A DNA stretch of 64,000 nt from Streptococcus mitis (GTDB lineage Bacteria > Bacillota > Bacilli > Lactobacillales > Streptococcaceae). The notes beneath the pieces were generated by a model, which was not told where the DNA came from, made no database searches, and saw only the letters and a program-made list of their open reading frames with translations. Numbering within the stretch: the first letter of the stretch is position 1; every line of letters begins with the position of its first letter. The position numbers and the translations under genes are program-made. The stretch covers positions 1 to 64,000 of the forward strand of contig NZ_JPFV01000010.1 in assembly GCF_000722685.1 (NCBI RefSeq), given 5' to 3'. Below, in pieces: positions 1 through 9,867 of this stretch.

Positions 1-674
1 TCAAAATACTTTTCTTTTTCAAAAGAATTAAGCGGAGCTTCTTCCGCATTGACCAAGGCTTCATGGAAATCCATAAATTCTTGCTTGGTCATGGGAGCGT
101 TGAGATAAGCTGCTTCTCCCTTGTCATACCGAGACTTGAGATAGACCTTGCTCATATCTATAGTATTGACATCGATAATCGGCGCTGCCGCATCGTAGAA
201 ATAGAAGCCATCGCCATCATTAAGGGCATGAATCTTTTCAGCCAAGGCATCGCTGGTCAAAGGACCAGTAGCGACAACTGTAATAACATCTGTCGGCAAT
301 TCTGTAATTTCATCACGCACCACTTCAATCAAGGGGTGGTTGGCCACTTTTTCGGTCACCATTTGGGAGAAACCATCACGGTCCACCGCAAGGGCTCCTC
401 CAGCGGGAACACGTGTTGCTTCAGCAGATTCTAAGATAACAGAACCCAAGCGACGCATTTCTTCCTTGAGGAGACCAACTGCATTTGTCAGAGCATCTCC
501 ACGAAGAGAATTGGAACAAACTAACTCTGCAAAATTGTCTGTTTTGTGTTGAGGTGTTGACTTGACACCACGCATTTCATAAAGTTTAACTGGAATACCA
601 CGTTCTGCAATTTGGTAGGCTGCTTCAGAACCTGCCAAACCAGCACCGATAACATTGATATAAGATTGAGACAC
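1..674 (-). CDS. trmFO: TrmFO, folate/FAD-dependent tRNA (uracil-54-C5) methyltransferase, 5' part only
   Basis: This flavoenzyme makes m5U54 in the T-loop of tRNAs, using methylene-tetrahydrofolate (older name Gid). Only the first 224 codons are present; the gene leaves the window on the left. The protein begins [15 protein letters not shown], with the FAD-binding GAGLAG at residues 10-15, and continues with family-typical [15 protein letters not shown] near residue 53. The GTG at 674 is chosen as start because the first beta-strand begins right there and AGAGGT lies 9 bases upstream. The gene has its own promoter candidate inside the terminator of the rsmI operon just upstream. Confidence 0.93.
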   Translation of the reverse strand, partial: MSQSYINVIGAGLAGSEAAYQIAERGIPVKLYEMRGVKSTPQHKTDNFAELVCSNSLRGDALTNAVGLLKEEMRRLGSVILESAEATRVPAGGALAVDRDGFSQMVTEKVANHPLIEVVRDEITELPTDVITVVATGPLTSDALAEKIHALNDGDGFYFYDAAAPIIDVNTIDMSKVYLKSRYDKGEAAYLNAPMTKQEFMDFHEALVNAEEAPLNSFEKEKYF

Positions 675-770
675 GACACTAATACCTCTTTGGGTGGAAC
701 CTAAGTCCATATCAAAACAAGCTACTAGACTGTTTGACACCCACAAATCTTTCTATTTTTTTCTTCTACT

Positions 771-798
771 AGTATAACAAAAAAAGGGAAGAAGGCAA
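771..798 (-). promoter_or_regulatory. Promoter candidate for trmFO, overlapping the rsmI terminator
   Basis: On the minus strand TTGCCT (793-798), a 16-base spacer and TATACT (771-776) precede trmFO. The -35 lies in the terminator stem and the spacer holds its T-tract. Confidence 0.5.
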
Positions 799-806
799 AC
801 TTCCCT
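784..806 (-). terminator. Intrinsic terminator after rsmI
   Basis: The minus strand reads GGGAAG, a short loop, CTTCCC, then seven T. It starts three bases after the rsmI stop codon and closes the tmk-holB-yabA-rsmI operon. Confidence 0.8.
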
Positions 807-808
807 GT

Positions 809-1678
809 TTAGTCATTTTCTTCCCAGTCATGGTAGGCAGCGTAGAGCTGACTTTTATTCCACTGGTAAATCTTAGCAACTTCCTTAATAGCTTGGTTTT
901 TCTTCATGCCTTGCTGGATGCGTGCTTGGATTTCTGAAAACAAGTCCTCCTCGTCTTTTTCCTCCACATCTTGGCTGGCACCTTCAACGATGAGTAGACA
1001 CTCACCCTTGAGCGGTGTTTCAGCGATGTTTTCCAGCAATTCAGAGATCTTTCCTCGTTGGTATTCTTCATAAATCTTGGTCAATTCTCTGACCAAGACT
1101 ACCGAGCGGTCACCGTAGACTTCTAGCATATTTTCCAATGTATCTGCCACACGATGAGGTGATTCATAGAAAATTTGTGTTTCAGGATAGTCTTTTTTCG
1201 AGTCAAAAAATTGCTTTTGCTGGCCTGATTTTCTCGGTAAAAAACCGTAAAAGATATGTGGTTGCGGTGCTAAACCACTGGCAATCAAGGCAGAAATTCC
1301 TGCAGAGGCACCTGGAACTGTGACAACTGCAATCTCTTCCTCAATCGCTGCCTTGACTAAATCATGACCAGGGTCTGAGATGCTAGGCAGACCTGCATCG
1401 GAGACCTGAGCAATACTTTGCCCTGCTTTCAAGAAACCAATCAAATCAGGAATTTTTTCCTTGGCATTGTGCTCATGAAAACTAATCTGCTTGGTCGAAA
1501 TATCAAAATGCTTGAGCAAAAGACCTGTATTACGCGTGTCCTCAGCAGCAATCCAATCCACTTCTTTCAAGGTCTGGATAGCACGAAAGGTCATATCATC
1601 TAAATTACCAATCGGCGTTGCCACTAGATACAGCTTGCCATAGGGAGACTGCCCCTTAAAACTTTTTTGAATCTGCAT
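809..1678 (-). CDS. rsmI: RsmI, 16S rRNA (cytidine-1402-2'-O)-methyltransferase
   Basis: It methylates the ribose 2'-OH of C1402 in the decoding centre of 16S rRNA with S-adenosylmethionine. The 289-residue length is normal. The tetrapyrrole-methylase fold shows in LYLVATPIGNLDDMTFRA (about residues 17-34), AEDTR near 46 and the SDAGLPSISDPG loop near 94-105; FYGFLPRK and FYESPHR are also typical. It starts two bases after the yabA stop, with GGGAGT as ribosome site inside the end of yabA, so it is translationally coupled in the tmk operon. Confidence 0.96.
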   Translation of the reverse strand: MQIQKSFKGQSPYGKLYLVATPIGNLDDMTFRAIQTLKEVDWIAAEDTRNTGLLLKHFDISTKQISFHEHNAKEKIPDLIGFLKAGQSIAQVSDAGLPSISDPGHDLVKAAIEEEIAVVTVPGASAGISALIASGLAPQPHIFYGFLPRKSGQQKQFFDSKKDYPETQIFYESPHRVADTLENMLEVYGDRSVVLVRELTKIYEEYQRGKISELLENIAETPLKGECLLIVEGASQDVEEKDEEDLFSEIQARIQQGMKKNQAIKEVAKIYQWNKSQLYAAYHDWEEND

Positions 1679-1680
1679 GC

Positions 1681-1998
1681 TTACTCCCTGTATAGCAACT
1701 CGTCACAGAACATACATTCTTCGTCCTGTTCTCGACGTTGTCCATAAAAATCATTACATACGTGAAAACCATCTTTATAAATTCGACGGACACTTTCACG
1801 AACATGCTTAGCCTTGACAGGGGCGTCTGCTTCCACCTCACCCAAGCGTTCGCGCAACTTACTATTTTCCAAACGAAGAGCTGTATTTTCCTCTACCAGG
1901 CTCTTGAGATTTTTCTTGATGGCTTCCACATCGGCCAAGGTCACCAATAACTGTTGGGAAAAATCATCCAGCGCGTCAAATAATTCTTTTTTGTCCAT
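1681..1998 (-). CDS. yabA: YabA, replication initiation control protein
   Basis: In Bacillus this protein bridges DnaA and the DnaN clamp and restrains re-initiation; the same is inferred here. The 105-residue chain has a long N-terminal coiled-coil helix (about residues 5-60, heptad-rich) and a C-terminal zinc-binding segment with H79, C81, C95 and C98 (HVC ... CMFC). Length and layout match the family. It lies between holB and rsmI, so replication genes tmk, holB and yabA are co-transcribed. Confidence 0.94.
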   Translation of the reverse strand: MDKKELFDALDDFSQQLLVTLADVEAIKKNLKSLVEENTALRLENSKLRERLGEVEADAPVKAKHVRESVRRIYKDGFHVCNDFYGQRREQDEECMFCDELLYRE

Positions 1999-2037
1999 AA
2001 ACCAGCTCTTTCCTTTCTTTATCGTTCATTTTTGAAT

Positions 2038-2927
2038 TTACATTTCTTTCAAAACCAGATATTCCATGGCATTTTGAAAGCTGACATTAGCTTGCCACAT
2101 TTTTCTAGCTTCTAACAAATCTTGTAGAATCACCCTTACTCTTACTTGCAGAAGGTCCTGCCCACAGAGGACTTCAAGGATTCGCAAGACCTGATCCTGT
2201 TTTTCCTTGTCATCTGCCAAGTTGGCTAATTTAGCAACTTGCAGATAACTTTCTTTTTCTTAGCTAATAACCCAGTCAGCAGGCGTTCACTTTCATCGAC
2301 CAAGGTCCAAAAACTTGCCTGATTGGCCAACTTTTCTGCTTCAGCTCGCGATTGACTAAACTGGGCTAAAAGAGTCGCTTTTTTCTTAACCAGTCCCATT
2401 TGTTCTAAGAGCAAGATGAGCTTTTCTTCTTGCTTTGTAAAGTGGAAAATCTGAGTCCGACTTCGAATTGTCGGTAACATCTTTTCCTCATCGCTAGTCA
2501 AGAAGAAAATGTAAACCTCACTCTGGGGTTCTTCGATGACCTTGAGCAAAGAATTGGCTGCGTTAGGATGCATTTTCTCAGCTTGCTCGATAATAAAGAC
2601 CTGCTGCTGGCTTTCAATCCCTGCTTGAGAAAACTGCCCCACCAATTCTCGAATCCGTTCTGTCTTGATGACCTGATTGACTGGCTTAATCAAGGTGACA
2701 TCGGGAAATTCTCCCTGTTCAATCAGCTTACAATTTCGGCATTTCTCACATGGCAACACACCTACTTTATCTGTACAAAAAAGGCTCTTAGCCAAAAACT
2801 GCGCCATTTCCAAGCTTCCAAAGAAACCTGAAAAGAGGTAGGCATGATTGAGCTGGTCTTGTTCTAGGATACGGACAAAGCGGTCAAACTGGTCTGGTTG
2901 CCAAGCCTTTAGTTGATCTTGTTTCAT
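2038..2927 (-). pseudogene. holB: HolB, DNA polymerase III delta-prime subunit, reading frame broken by one base
   Basis: Delta-prime is a clamp-loader subunit. Residues 1-233 (2927-2226) hold the AAA+ part, with zinc-binding CEKCRNC near residue 59 and SLLKVIEEPQ near 128. The frame then leaves at a tract of five T (2254-2258 on the plus strand; AAGAAAAAGAAA on the minus) and stops at 2226. The C-terminal collar domain continues in another frame from 2220 to the stop at 2038 (DKEKQDQVLRILEVL). One more A would give KKKESYLQ and a 296-residue protein of normal size. Because the gene is normally essential, a base-calling error or a -1 ribosomal slip on AAA-AAG are both plausible. The start overlaps the tmk stop by four bases. 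Confidence 0.85.
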
Positions 2928-3562
2928 TTGACCAAGCCCATTCTGTCAAACAAGACAGCCTTGGTTGTTTCCACAACTTGCTCCAATGGAAGACTCGCAT
3001 CAATCTTGACAATGCGATTTCCTTCTTTGTCCAGAAGAGAAAGGTAACCTTGACGGACTTTTTTATGCAAGTCCAACCCTTCCAAGTCCAAACGATTGAC
3101 CTCGCGGTCACTATTAGCAGCAATGCGAGCCAGTCCTTCTTCCACCTCGATGTCAAAATAGAGTGTCAAATCGGGTTTAAGGCCATCTGTCGCAAACCGA
3201 TTGAGCCAATCAATGGCGTCAATATCCAAGCCACGACCAAATCCCTGATAGGCAACGGAACTATCGATGAAGCGGTCCATAATGACCAACTTGCCAGCTT
3301 CAAGTGCTGGAAGAACTTTTTCCACCAAGTGCTGTCTACGACTGGCGATATAGAGAAGGAGCTCTGTTTTAGGATCCATCTGAGTATGACTTGGGTCCAA
3401 AATCACTTGACGAATCTTCTCCCCAATCAAGACTCCACCTGGCTCACGGGTCGTCAGCACCTCTACCCCTTTTTCCTCTAAAATTGGGAGCAGAGCCTCT
3501 AAAACACTGGTCTTGCCTGCTCCCTCTGGTCCCTCAAGAGAGACTAAAAATCCTTTTGACAT
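2924..3562 (-). CDS. tmk: Thymidylate kinase
   Basis: It phosphorylates dTMP to dTDP for DNA synthesis. The 212-residue protein has the P-loop GPEGAGKT at residues 11-18, the substrate-binding [13 protein letters not shown] near 95-107 and a REPGG motif near 40. It is first in the tmk-holB-yabA-rsmI operon and overlaps holB by four bases (ATGA). An extended -10 (TGATAGAAT after a T-tract) lies about 35 bases upstream, downstream of a BOX element. Confidence 0.97.
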   Translation of the reverse strand: MSKGFLVSLEGPEGAGKTSVLEALLPILEEKGVEVLTTREPGGVLIGEKIRQVILDPSHTQMDPKTELLLYIASRRQHLVEKVLPALEAGKLVIMDRFIDSSVAYQGFGRGLDIDAIDWLNRFATDGLKPDLTLYFDIEVEEGLARIAANSDREVNRLDLEGLDLHKKVRQGYLSLLDKEGNRIVKIDASLPLEQVVETTKAVLFDRMGLVK

Positions 3563-3642
3563 ATCTAACTCATTTCTTTTTTACTACTTCTATTCTATCA
3601 AAAAAATAGAGGTTTGTGACAATCTTTTTGTCTTCTCATTTC

Positions 3643-3756
3643 ATACTCAATGAAAATCAAAGAGCAAACTAGGAAGCTAACCGCAGGTTGCTCAAAACAC
3701 TGTTTTGAGGTTGCAGATGGAAGCTGACGCAGTTTGAAGAGATTTTCGAAGAGTAT
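3643..3756 (-). repeat. BOX element, short A-C form
   Basis: This copy runs from ATACTCAATGAAAATCAAAG to GATTTTCGAAGAGTAT, the standard ends of streptococcal BOX repeats (boxC side first on the plus strand). The repeated boxB unit is missing. It lies between tmk and the proC terminator. Confidence 0.85.
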
Positions 3757-3767
3757 CAACCACCATA

Positions 3768-3793
3768 AAAGAGGCAGACAAAGCCACCTCTTA
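3768..3793 (-). terminator. Intrinsic terminator after proC
   Basis: The minus strand has AAGAGG and CCTCTT arms around a 12-base loop, followed by TTTT. It overlaps the proC stop codon and ends the proBAC operon. Confidence 0.75.
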
Positions 3794-4588
3794 TTTACCT
3801 AGTTCTTGTGTTCGTTTGTAGGCTTGACCAACTGCATCCATGACCGTTCCTCGAAAAGCATGCGCTTCTAGGCTTGCTACACCAGCGATAGTCGAACCAC
3901 CTGGGCTACAAACTTGATCTTTTAAGACCCCAGGATGTTGCTGACTTTCAAGGACCAATTGCCCAGCTCCTACCACAGTTTGTGCTGCCATTTTTAAAGC
4001 TATTTCTCGTGGCAATCCTGTCTGAACACCTGCATCTGCCAAGGCCTCAATAAAGAGATAGACAAAAGCCGGTCCACAGCCTGCAAGACCTGTCGCTGCA
4101 TCGATTAAGCTTTCCCCAAGTTCAACCAAGAGACCAGCCTTAGTTAAAAGTTGACAAAATAGCTCACCGTCCTCAGCCCTGCAATTAGGAGACAAGGCAT
4201 AACTAATCACTCCTTGACCGATAGAAGCAGGAGTATTTGGCATCATACGAATAATTCTGTGTTGATTTGGGATAAGACTTGCTAGTTTTTCTAAAGTCAA
4301 TCCAGCTGCCATGGAAATCAAAAGAAGACTCTCTCGTTTTTCAAGAATGGTCTGACATTGAGAAAGCAAGTCTGAGAACTGGGCTGGTTTAACACCTAGA
4401 AAAATCACATCTGCTTCTGCAAAGATTTCGTCATTGGTGGAAGCCTGACCACCAAAGTCTGCAATGAAAGCATCTACCTTAGCTTGACTACGATTGGCAA
4501 GGAGAATCTGAGCACCCGTCTTGGCCTGCAAAACAGCCTTGGCCAAACTAGCTCCCATATTCCCCAAACCGATAAATCCAATCTTCAT
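3791..4588 (-). CDS. proC: Pyrroline-5-carboxylate reductase
   Basis: It reduces pyrroline-5-carboxylate to proline with NAD(P)H, the last step of proline synthesis. The 265-residue protein opens with the Rossmann motif GFIGLGNMG (residues 4-12). The C-terminal signature PGGSTIAG near residue 227 and MMPNTPASIGQG near 115 are family hallmarks. It is the third gene of proB-proA-proC, three bases after proA. Confidence 0.97.
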   Translation of the reverse strand: MKIGFIGLGNMGASLAKAVLQAKTGAQILLANRSQAKVDAFIADFGGQASTNDEIFAEADVIFLGVKPAQFSDLLSQCQTILEKRESLLLISMAAGLTLEKLASLIPNQHRIIRMMPNTPASIGQGVISYALSPNCRAEDGELFCQLLTKAGLLVELGESLIDAATGLAGCGPAFVYLFIEALADAGVQTGLPREIALKMAAQTVVGAGQLVLESQQHPGVLKDQVCSPGGSTIAGVASLEAHAFRGTVMDAVGQAYKRTQELGK

Positions 4589-4591
4589 CTC

Positions 4592-5854
4592 TTACTCCCT
4601 TATCTGCCCATCACCAGCAACCACATACTTGTAGCTGGTCAATTCTTTTAAGCCCATTGGACCACGCGCGTGCAATTTCTGGGTAGAAATCCCCATTTCA
4701 CAACCAAGACCAAATTGGCCTCCATCTGTGAAACGAGTTGAGGCATTGACATAGACAGCTGCAGAGTCCACTTGATCTGTAAAGTATGCTGCAGCTTCAG
4801 CATTTTCCGTCACAATGGCATCCGAATGATGGGTACTGTGGGTTTCAATATGGCTAACCGCTTCTTCTAAACTACTCACAACCTTAACAGCTAGGACATA
4901 GTCTAAAAACTCGGTGTCAAAGTCTTGTGCTTCAGCTGCTTGGCCTGAAACAAACTGACTTGCTTTACTATCCAAGCGGAATTGAATTGGCTCCAGTCCA
5001 GCTTCCTTACGCTCTGCAACTAGAACTTGCTCCAAGCGAGGAAGGAAACTTGCTGCTTTGTCTTCATGAACAAGTAGAACCTCCATGGCATTGCAGACAG
5101 AAGGACGACTAGTTTTAGCATTGTTGATAATAGACAGTGCCTTATCCTCATCTGCATCCTTATCCACATAGACATGGACAATCCCAGTTCCTGTCTCGAT
5201 AACAGGTACAATCGCATTCTCAACCACTGCATTGATCAAACCTGCTCCCCCACGAGGAATAAGAAGATCTAGATAGCCCTTGGCTTTCATCATGGCATAG
5301 CTACTTTCACGGCTGGTATCTTCCACCAGTTGAATCACATCTGGATGAATGGTAGTCGTCTCCAAGCCCTTTTTCAAGGCTGTGACAATAGCATGAGCTG
5401 TTTGATAGGCATCTTTCCCACTACGAAGAACAACTGCATTCCCACTCTTGAGAGCCAAAGCAGCCGCATCAGACGTCACATTTGGACGGCTTTCATAGAT
5501 AATACCAATAACCCCCATAGCTACACGTTTCTTTGTGATAACCAAACCATTTTTAAGCTGATTGGTTTCTAAAACTTCACCGATTGGATCTGGTAAAGCA
5601 ACCACTTCACGAATCCCAGTTGCCATTGCTTCTATACGACCTGCATCCAAATAAAGACGATCCAGCATCACATCTGAGATTTTACCTTTGGCCGCTTCCA
5701 TATCAAGGGCATTGGCTACTAAAATTTCCTCAGTAGCTGCTAATAAGTAATCAGCCATGGCTAGCAAGGCTTGGTTTTTCACCTCTTCACTAGCTGTGTT
5801 AATCGATTTTTTAACAGCCTGTACCTGTTCAAATTGTTCTTGTGTACTTACCAT
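4592..5854 (-). CDS. proA: Gamma-glutamyl phosphate reductase
   Basis: It reduces gamma-glutamyl phosphate to glutamate-5-semialdehyde with NADPH. The 420-residue length is typical. The aldehyde-dehydrogenase fold shows in [18 protein letters not shown] near 110-127 and the catalytic-cysteine segment [13 protein letters not shown] near 250; [13 protein letters not shown] is near the C terminus. It lies 9 bases after proB and works on that enzyme's unstable product. Confidence 0.97.
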   Translation of the reverse strand: MVSTQEQFEQVQAVKKSINTASEEVKNQALLAMADYLLAATEEILVANALDMEAAKGKISDVMLDRLYLDAGRIEAMATGIREVVALPDPIGEVLETNQLKNGLVITKKRVAMGVIGIIYESRPNVTSDAAALALKSGNAVVLRSGKDAYQTAHAIVTALKKGLETTTIHPDVIQLVEDTSRESSYAMMKAKGYLDLLIPRGGAGLINAVVENAIVPVIETGTGIVHVYVDKDADEDKALSIINNAKTSRPSVCNAMEVLLVHEDKAASFLPRLEQVLVAERKEAGLEPIQFRLDSKASQFVSGQAAEAQDFDTEFLDYVLAVKVVSSLEEAVSHIETHSTHHSDAIVTENAEAAAYFTDQVDSAAVYVNASTRFTDGGQFGLGCEMGISTQKLHARGPMGLKELTSYKYVVAGDGQIRE

Positions 5855-5863
5855 AGTTTACCT

Positions 5864-6973
5864 CTAAAATTCTGTAAAGAGTAGTTGGATTTCAGGAGTA
5901 ATGGAAATCCAGTCATCACGGTGAATCAAGACACCCTTGGCTTTTTGAGAACGCAACATATCCTCCAAAGCAGATGCACCAAATTGCACACGCCCTTTTC
6001 CAAGTGATTTTCCACTTTCCTTGTCAAATACTGTCACAATATCACCGTAAGAAAAGGCACCTTCTGCTTCAACAATACCAGATAAGAGAAGACTCTTTCC
6101 ATGTTGAGAGAGAGCTTCAGCAGCACCTTTATCTACCCAAATAGAACCTTGACTCTGAGCATAGAAAGCCAGCCATTGTTTCTGGGTACGAAGTCCCTTC
6201 TCTTGCGCAACAAAGTAAGAACCATCCTTGGTCTCCTCAGCCGCCTCAATCATGGCATCTGATTTCAAGGATGAACATATATAAACAGGAACTCCTGATT
6301 CTGTCGCAATAGTTGCAGCCTTGATTTTTGTTAGCATGCCTCCAGTTCCATTTGAAGAACCTGCTCCGCCAGCCATATCAATAATCTCACGATTGATGGT
6401 CTTGATTCGCTCCAAGCGTTTGGCTCTTGGGTCTGAATTAGGATTTCCAGTATAAAGACCGTCTACGTCTGTCAAGAGGACCAAAAGGTCTGCTTGGACC
6501 ATGGCTGCTACCTGAGCACTTAGAGTATCATTGTCCCCAACCTTGAGCTCATCAATAACGACACTGTCATTCTCATTGATGATAGGAATTGCCCCACGGC
6601 TAAGTAGAACTGACAAAGCCTGATGGGCATTTTTATAACGGCGCTTATCCACAAAATCATCCTGGGTCAGCAAGATTTGTGCAGAAACGATTTGGCGCAA
6701 GAGAAGATTGGTCGTGTATTCTTCCAACAAAAGCCCTTGCCCTACCGCTGCTGAAGCCTGTTTATCAGCAATCTTAGTCGGACGCTTTTTAAATCCTAAG
6801 GCTCCAAAACCAGCAGCAATGGCACCTGACGACACCAAAATCAATTCATGACCAGCCTCGTGCAGCATAGCCAACTGCTGGGTAATAGCCTTTACCTTAC
6901 TACGTGATAAACTTCCATCCTCATTTGTCAGAGAAGAAGTCCCCACCTTAAAGACAATCCGTTTGTATTTCAT
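5864..6973 (-). CDS. proB: Glutamate 5-kinase
   Basis: It phosphorylates glutamate in the first, feedback-controlled step of proline synthesis. The kinase domain begins [15 protein letters not shown] and contains NENDSVV and [13 protein letters not shown]; a C-terminal PUA domain follows from about residue 270. The ATG at 6973 is preferred over one at 6994: it has GGAG seven bases upstream, while the earlier one lies only about 8 bases downstream of a -10 box. This gives 369 residues, the usual size. Confidence 0.95.
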   Translation of the reverse strand: MKYKRIVFKVGTSSLTNEDGSLSRSKVKAITQQLAMLHEAGHELILVSSGAIAAGFGALGFKKRPTKIADKQASAAVGQGLLLEEYTTNLLLRQIVSAQILLTQDDFVDKRRYKNAHQALSVLLSRGAIPIINENDSVVIDELKVGDNDTLSAQVAAMVQADLLVLLTDVDGLYTGNPNSDPRAKRLERIKTINREIIDMAGGAGSSNGTGGMLTKIKAATIATESGVPVYICSSLKSDAMIEAAEETKDGSYFVAQEKGLRTQKQWLAFYAQSQGSIWVDKGAAEALSQHGKSLLLSGIVEAEGAFSYGDIVTVFDKESGKSLGKGRVQFGASALEDMLRSQKAKGVLIHRDDWISITPEIQLLFTEF

Positions 6974-7002
6974 AGTCTCACTCCGATTCTTCATATTTAT
7001 CC

Positions 7003-7031
7003 ATTATAACATGAATGGCAGAAAATAGAAA
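7003..7031 (-). promoter_or_regulatory. Extended -10 promoter of proBAC
   Basis: TGTTATAAT (-10 hexamer 7003-7008, minus strand) lies 29 bases before the proB ATG. No good -35 is seen, as usual for extended -10 promoters. Confidence 0.6.
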
Positions 7032-7091
7032 AAAGTTGATAGGAAAGAAGTCCCTAAAACCTTCTTTTTTGCCCCTTCTAGAACAAAAATA

Positions 7092-7121
7092 AAAACCGCT
7101 ACTCCTAAGAATAGCGGTTTA
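7092..7121 (-). terminator. Intrinsic terminator after rplL
   Basis: AAACCGCTA and TAGCGGTTT form a perfect 9-base stem followed by a T-rich tract on the minus strand, 35 bases after the rplL stop. Confidence 0.88.
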
Positions 7122-7155
7122 ATCATGTTTTTAAGCTACTAATGTAGTCGCTCTA

Positions 7156-7524
7156 TTATTTAAGAGTAACTGAAGCTCCAGCTTCTTCCAATTTAGCTTT
7201 GATTTCTTCAGCTTCTGCAGTTGCAACGCCTTCTTTAACAAGTGCTGGTGCACCGTCAACAAGTTCTTTAGCTTCTTTAAGTCCAAGACCTGTGATTTCA
7301 CGTACAACTTTGATAACGCCAACTTTTTTATCACCTGCAGATGTCAATTCAACGTCGAATGAATCTTTAGCAGCACCAGCGTCAGCAGCACCAGCTGCAG
7401 CAACAGCTACAGGAGCAGCTGCAGTTACACCAAATTCTTCTTCGATAGCTTTTACAAGGTCGTTCAATTCAAGGATTGAAGCTTCTTTAATTTCAGCAAT
7501 AATGTTTTCAATGTTCAATGCCAT
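7156..7524 (-). CDS. rplL: 50S ribosomal protein L7/L12
   Basis: It forms the mobile stalk that recruits translational GTPases. The 122-residue protein starts [16 protein letters not shown]; an Ala/Val-rich hinge (about residues 35-55) joins the N-terminal dimer domain to the C-terminal domain with [23 protein letters not shown] 7524 is chosen over one 15 bases upstream because GGAGG sits at normal distance. It is co-transcribed after rplJ and translated in excess over it in known systems. Confidence 0.98.
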   Translation of the reverse strand: MALNIENIIAEIKEASILELNDLVKAIEEEFGVTAAAPVAVAAAGAADAGAAKDSFDVELTSAGDKKVGVIKVVREITGLGLKEAKELVDGAPALVKEGVATAEAEEIKAKLEEAGASVTLK

Positions 7525-7598
7525 TGTTATTTCCTCCAAATAAGTTTTAATTTTTATAATAGTTTTTTCGTAGCTAGGCTACGCTGCGTAGCTTAAGA

Positions 7599-8099
7599 CT
7601 AAGCTGCGTCTTCTTTGCTTTCTGCAACCGCTTTGACTGCAAGAGCAACGTTGCGCACTGGCGCTTGAAGTACAGAAAGGAGCATAGAAAGAAGTCCTTC
7701 GCGGTTTGGAAGAGTTGCAAGTGCAAGAATCTCTTCTTTAGATGCGACAGCGCCTTCGATTGCACCACCTTTGATTTCAAGTGCTTCAGCGTTTTTAGAA
7801 AAGTCGTTCAAGATTTTCGCTGGTGCGATAACATCTTCGTTAGAAAATGCTACTGCAGATGGTCCAACGAATACAGATGCAAGATCTTCAAGACCAGCTT
7901 TTTCAGCTGCACGACGCAAGATTGAGTTTTTAATAACTTTATACTCAACTTCGCTTCCACGAAGCTCACGACGAAGAACTGTATCTTGCTCAACTGTCAA
8001 ACCACGAGCATCTACAACGACGATAGATGCAGCAGCTTTCATTTTTTCAGCTACTACGTCAACTAGTTCCGCTTTTTTAGCAATAATTGCTTCACTCAT
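7599..8099 (-). CDS. rplJ: 50S ribosomal protein L10
   Basis: It anchors L7/L12 dimers to the ribosome. The 166-residue protein begins [14 protein letters not shown], has the family segment [19 protein letters not shown], and ends in the helix that binds L12. ATG 8099 has GGAGGT eight bases upstream; an ATG 12 bases earlier lacks one. A structured leader upstream should bind L10-L12 and control this operon. Confidence 0.97.
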
Positions 8100-8111
8100 T
8101 AGTGTGTTCAC

Positions 8112-8271
8112 CTCCGTTATTATTTTGCTTGGGGAAATTTTTCAAAAGAAAAACGCGCCCAAACCTAGACACGAAAGTACAATACGCTTCTTTTTACATG
8201 ATACGTTTTGTCCTCGGTAGGATACTTATGAGTCGAGCTCCCCTACTGTCTTAGGCAGTTTTTTCAAACCG
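8112..8271 (-). ncRNA. Ribosomal protein L10 leader (autoregulatory 5' UTR)
   Basis: The 160-base leader between promoter and rplJ carries the L10-leader signature on the minus strand: AAGACAGTAGG paired with CCTACCGAGG around an internal hairpin. Downstream, GGGCGCGTTTTT could form part of an attenuator. By analogy with the known family, L10-L12 binding would lower expression of rplJ-rplL. Confidence 0.75.
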
Positions 8272-8277
8272 TATATA

Positions 8278-8306
8278 AGTATAGCATAGTCAAAAAAAGA
8301 ATGCAA
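8278..8306 (-). promoter_or_regulatory. Promoter of rplJ-rplL
   Basis: TTGCAT (8301-8306), a 17-base spacer and TATACT (8278-8283), with TGC before the -10, all on the minus strand. It sits just upstream of the L10 leader. Confidence 0.8.
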
Positions 8307-8349
8307 GATTTTTGCAAACTTTTTTTAAAATTTTTTCGTGATTTTTCTT

Positions 8350-9609
8350 TTAAAGTTCTACTGTCAGTACTTGACTTTGCTTCACAACTTGTTCTCCGGC
8401 AATATAGACATCATCAACATCACTGGATTTGACAGCATAGACTAAGTGGGAAAGCATATTTTCTTGGGGTTGAAGATGGATTTTCCCTTGTGGTTGAATG
8501 ACTAGAAAATCTGCTTGCTTGCCAACTTCCAGACTCCCAATCTGTTCTTCCATTCCAAGAACCTTAGCCCCTTCGATTGTCAGCGCTTTTAGAGCCATTT
8601 CGATAGGAAATTGGCTGGCATCTCCACTTTTCATCTTCTGAAGAAGTGCTGCAGTTCTTCCTTCCTCAAACATATCTAGATTGTTATTGGAAGCAACCGA
8701 GTCAGTCGCAATTCCGACTACTACTCCCGCTTTTTGAAGCTGGATAATTGGAGCAATTCCCGAGGCCAGTTTGAGGTTACTGATAGGATTGTGGGCGATA
8801 GCCACTTGAGAGGTTGCCAAACGTTCAATTTCTCGCTCGTTTAATTCGACCCCGTGAGCAAAGACAGACGGATTATCTAAGTAACCCAGTTCTTCTAGAA
8901 AGGCGAGGGGGCGTTTGCCGTATCGTTTCAGGATAATTCCTGATTCCTCCTTAGTCTCCGCAACATGGATATGGATAGGAATATTCAACTCTTTTGCCAT
9001 ATCCAAACTTTCTTCCAGCAAGTCTCTACTACAGCTGTAAGGAGAATGTGGGGCTACCATAACCTTGAAATTTGGATTTTCATATCCTAAGATTTCCTCG
9101 ATGATAGCTCGTGTTCTAGCAATGGTCTCAGCAGTTGTCTCCGCCTCAGAAGAAAAAAGGGTAGGAGAAAAATAACAATGCATCTTGGAATCTTTCACTG
9201 CCTGATAAATCTGCTCAATATCCACACCATTGGGATTATACATATCATTAAATGTTGTTGTTCCTGACTGGAGCATCTCTGTCAGAGCTTCTTTGACCGC
9301 CTTAGTAGTCATGTCGGGAGTAAACTCAGCTTCTGCTGGCCAAATATAGTCATTGAGCCATTCATGGAGATTGCTATCATCTCGAATCCCTCTCAAGCCT
9401 GTCATAGCAGAATGGGTGTGACAATTAACCAAACCAGGCATAATCCAGGCTCCCTGATAGTCTATAATCTGCTCAGCTTGATCTAAAATCTCTGACTTCT
9501 CTTGACCAACATAGACGATTTGAGAACCCTTAACGGCTAAGATTCCATCTAGATAGACATGGAAATCTTGGTCACAAGTCACGATATTTACATGCTGAAA
9601 GACTTTCAT
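8350..9609 (-). CDS. Amidohydrolase of the TRZ/ATZ type (methylthioadenosine/SAH deaminase-like)
   Basis: This is a metal-dependent deaminase of the amidohydrolase superfamily; the nearest known activity is deamination of 5'-methylthioadenosine or S-adenosylhomocysteine, but the substrate cannot be read from sequence. Metal ligands show as HCHTHSAM (near residue 60), HVAET (about 210) and ATDSVASNNNLDM (about 295). ATG 9609 with AGGAAC upstream is preferred over one at 9666; the extra 19 residues would come from the BOX element. The 419-residue length fits the family. It stands alone with its own promoter at 9804-9832. Confidence 0.85.
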   Translation of the reverse strand: MKVFQHVNIVTCDQDFHVYLDGILAVKGSQIVYVGQEKSEILDQAEQIIDYQGAWIMPGLVNCHTHSAMTGLRGIRDDSNLHEWLNDYIWPAEAEFTPDMTTKAVKEALTEMLQSGTTTFNDMYNPNGVDIEQIYQAVKDSKMHCYFSPTLFSSEAETTAETIARTRAIIEEILGYENPNFKVMVAPHSPYSCSRDLLEESLDMAKELNIPIHIHVAETKEESGIILKRYGKRPLAFLEELGYLDNPSVFAHGVELNEREIERLATSQVAIAHNPISNLKLASGIAPIIQLQKAGVVVGIATDSVASNNNLDMFEEGRTAALLQKMKSGDASQFPIEMALKALTIEGAKVLGMEEQIGSLEVGKQADFLVIQPQGKIHLQPQENMLSHLVYAVKSSDVDDVYIAGEQVVKQSQVLTVEL

Positions 9610-9636
9610 ACTAGGTTCCTTTTCTAAAAGACAATT

Positions 9637-9780
9637 TATACTCTCTTCAAACCACGTCAGCTTCACCTTGACATAGATATATGGGTATCGACTTCGTCAG
9701 TCTTATCTACAACTTCAAAGTAGTGCTTTGAGCAAGCTAGGGCTAGCTTCCTAGTTTGCTCTTTGATTTTCATTGAATAT
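9637..9780 (+). repeat. BOX element (degenerate)
   Basis: It runs from TATACTCTCTTCAAACCACG through ACTTCGTCAGT to TTGATTTTCATTGAATAT. The boxA end has lost about nine bases compared with the copy at 47465-47616. It lies in the leader of the amidohydrolase gene, in opposite orientation to the other copies. Confidence 0.78.
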
Positions 9781-9803
9781 TACAGTGGATAATTTTTCTA
9801 GCT

Positions 9804-9832
9804 ATTGTAACAAAAAAGTTACCCGAAGGCAA
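9804..9832 (-). promoter_or_regulatory. Promoter of the amidohydrolase gene, inside the upstream terminator
   Basis: TTGCCT (9827-9832), a 17-base spacer and TACAAT (9804-9809) on the minus strand. The -35 is part of the terminator hairpin of the ABC exporter operon and the spacer is its T-tract. Confidence 0.6.
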
Positions 9833-9840
9833 CTTTTTTT
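9812..9840 (-). terminator. Intrinsic terminator after the ABC exporter operon
   Basis: AAAAAAGTTGCC, loop TTCG, GGTAACTTTTTT on the minus strand; the A/T flanks make it work in both directions. Confidence 0.8.
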
Positions 9841-9867
9841 GTCTGTAAGGGTTCGAAGTAGAAAGGA

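Noticed and set aside
63..552. Plus-strand frames opposite trmFO
   Set aside because: Composition mirrors the trmFO codons and no ribosome site is present.
7199..8220. Long plus-strand frames opposite rplL and rplJ
   Set aside because: They are antisense shadows with ribosomal protein genes on the other strand and have no start signals.
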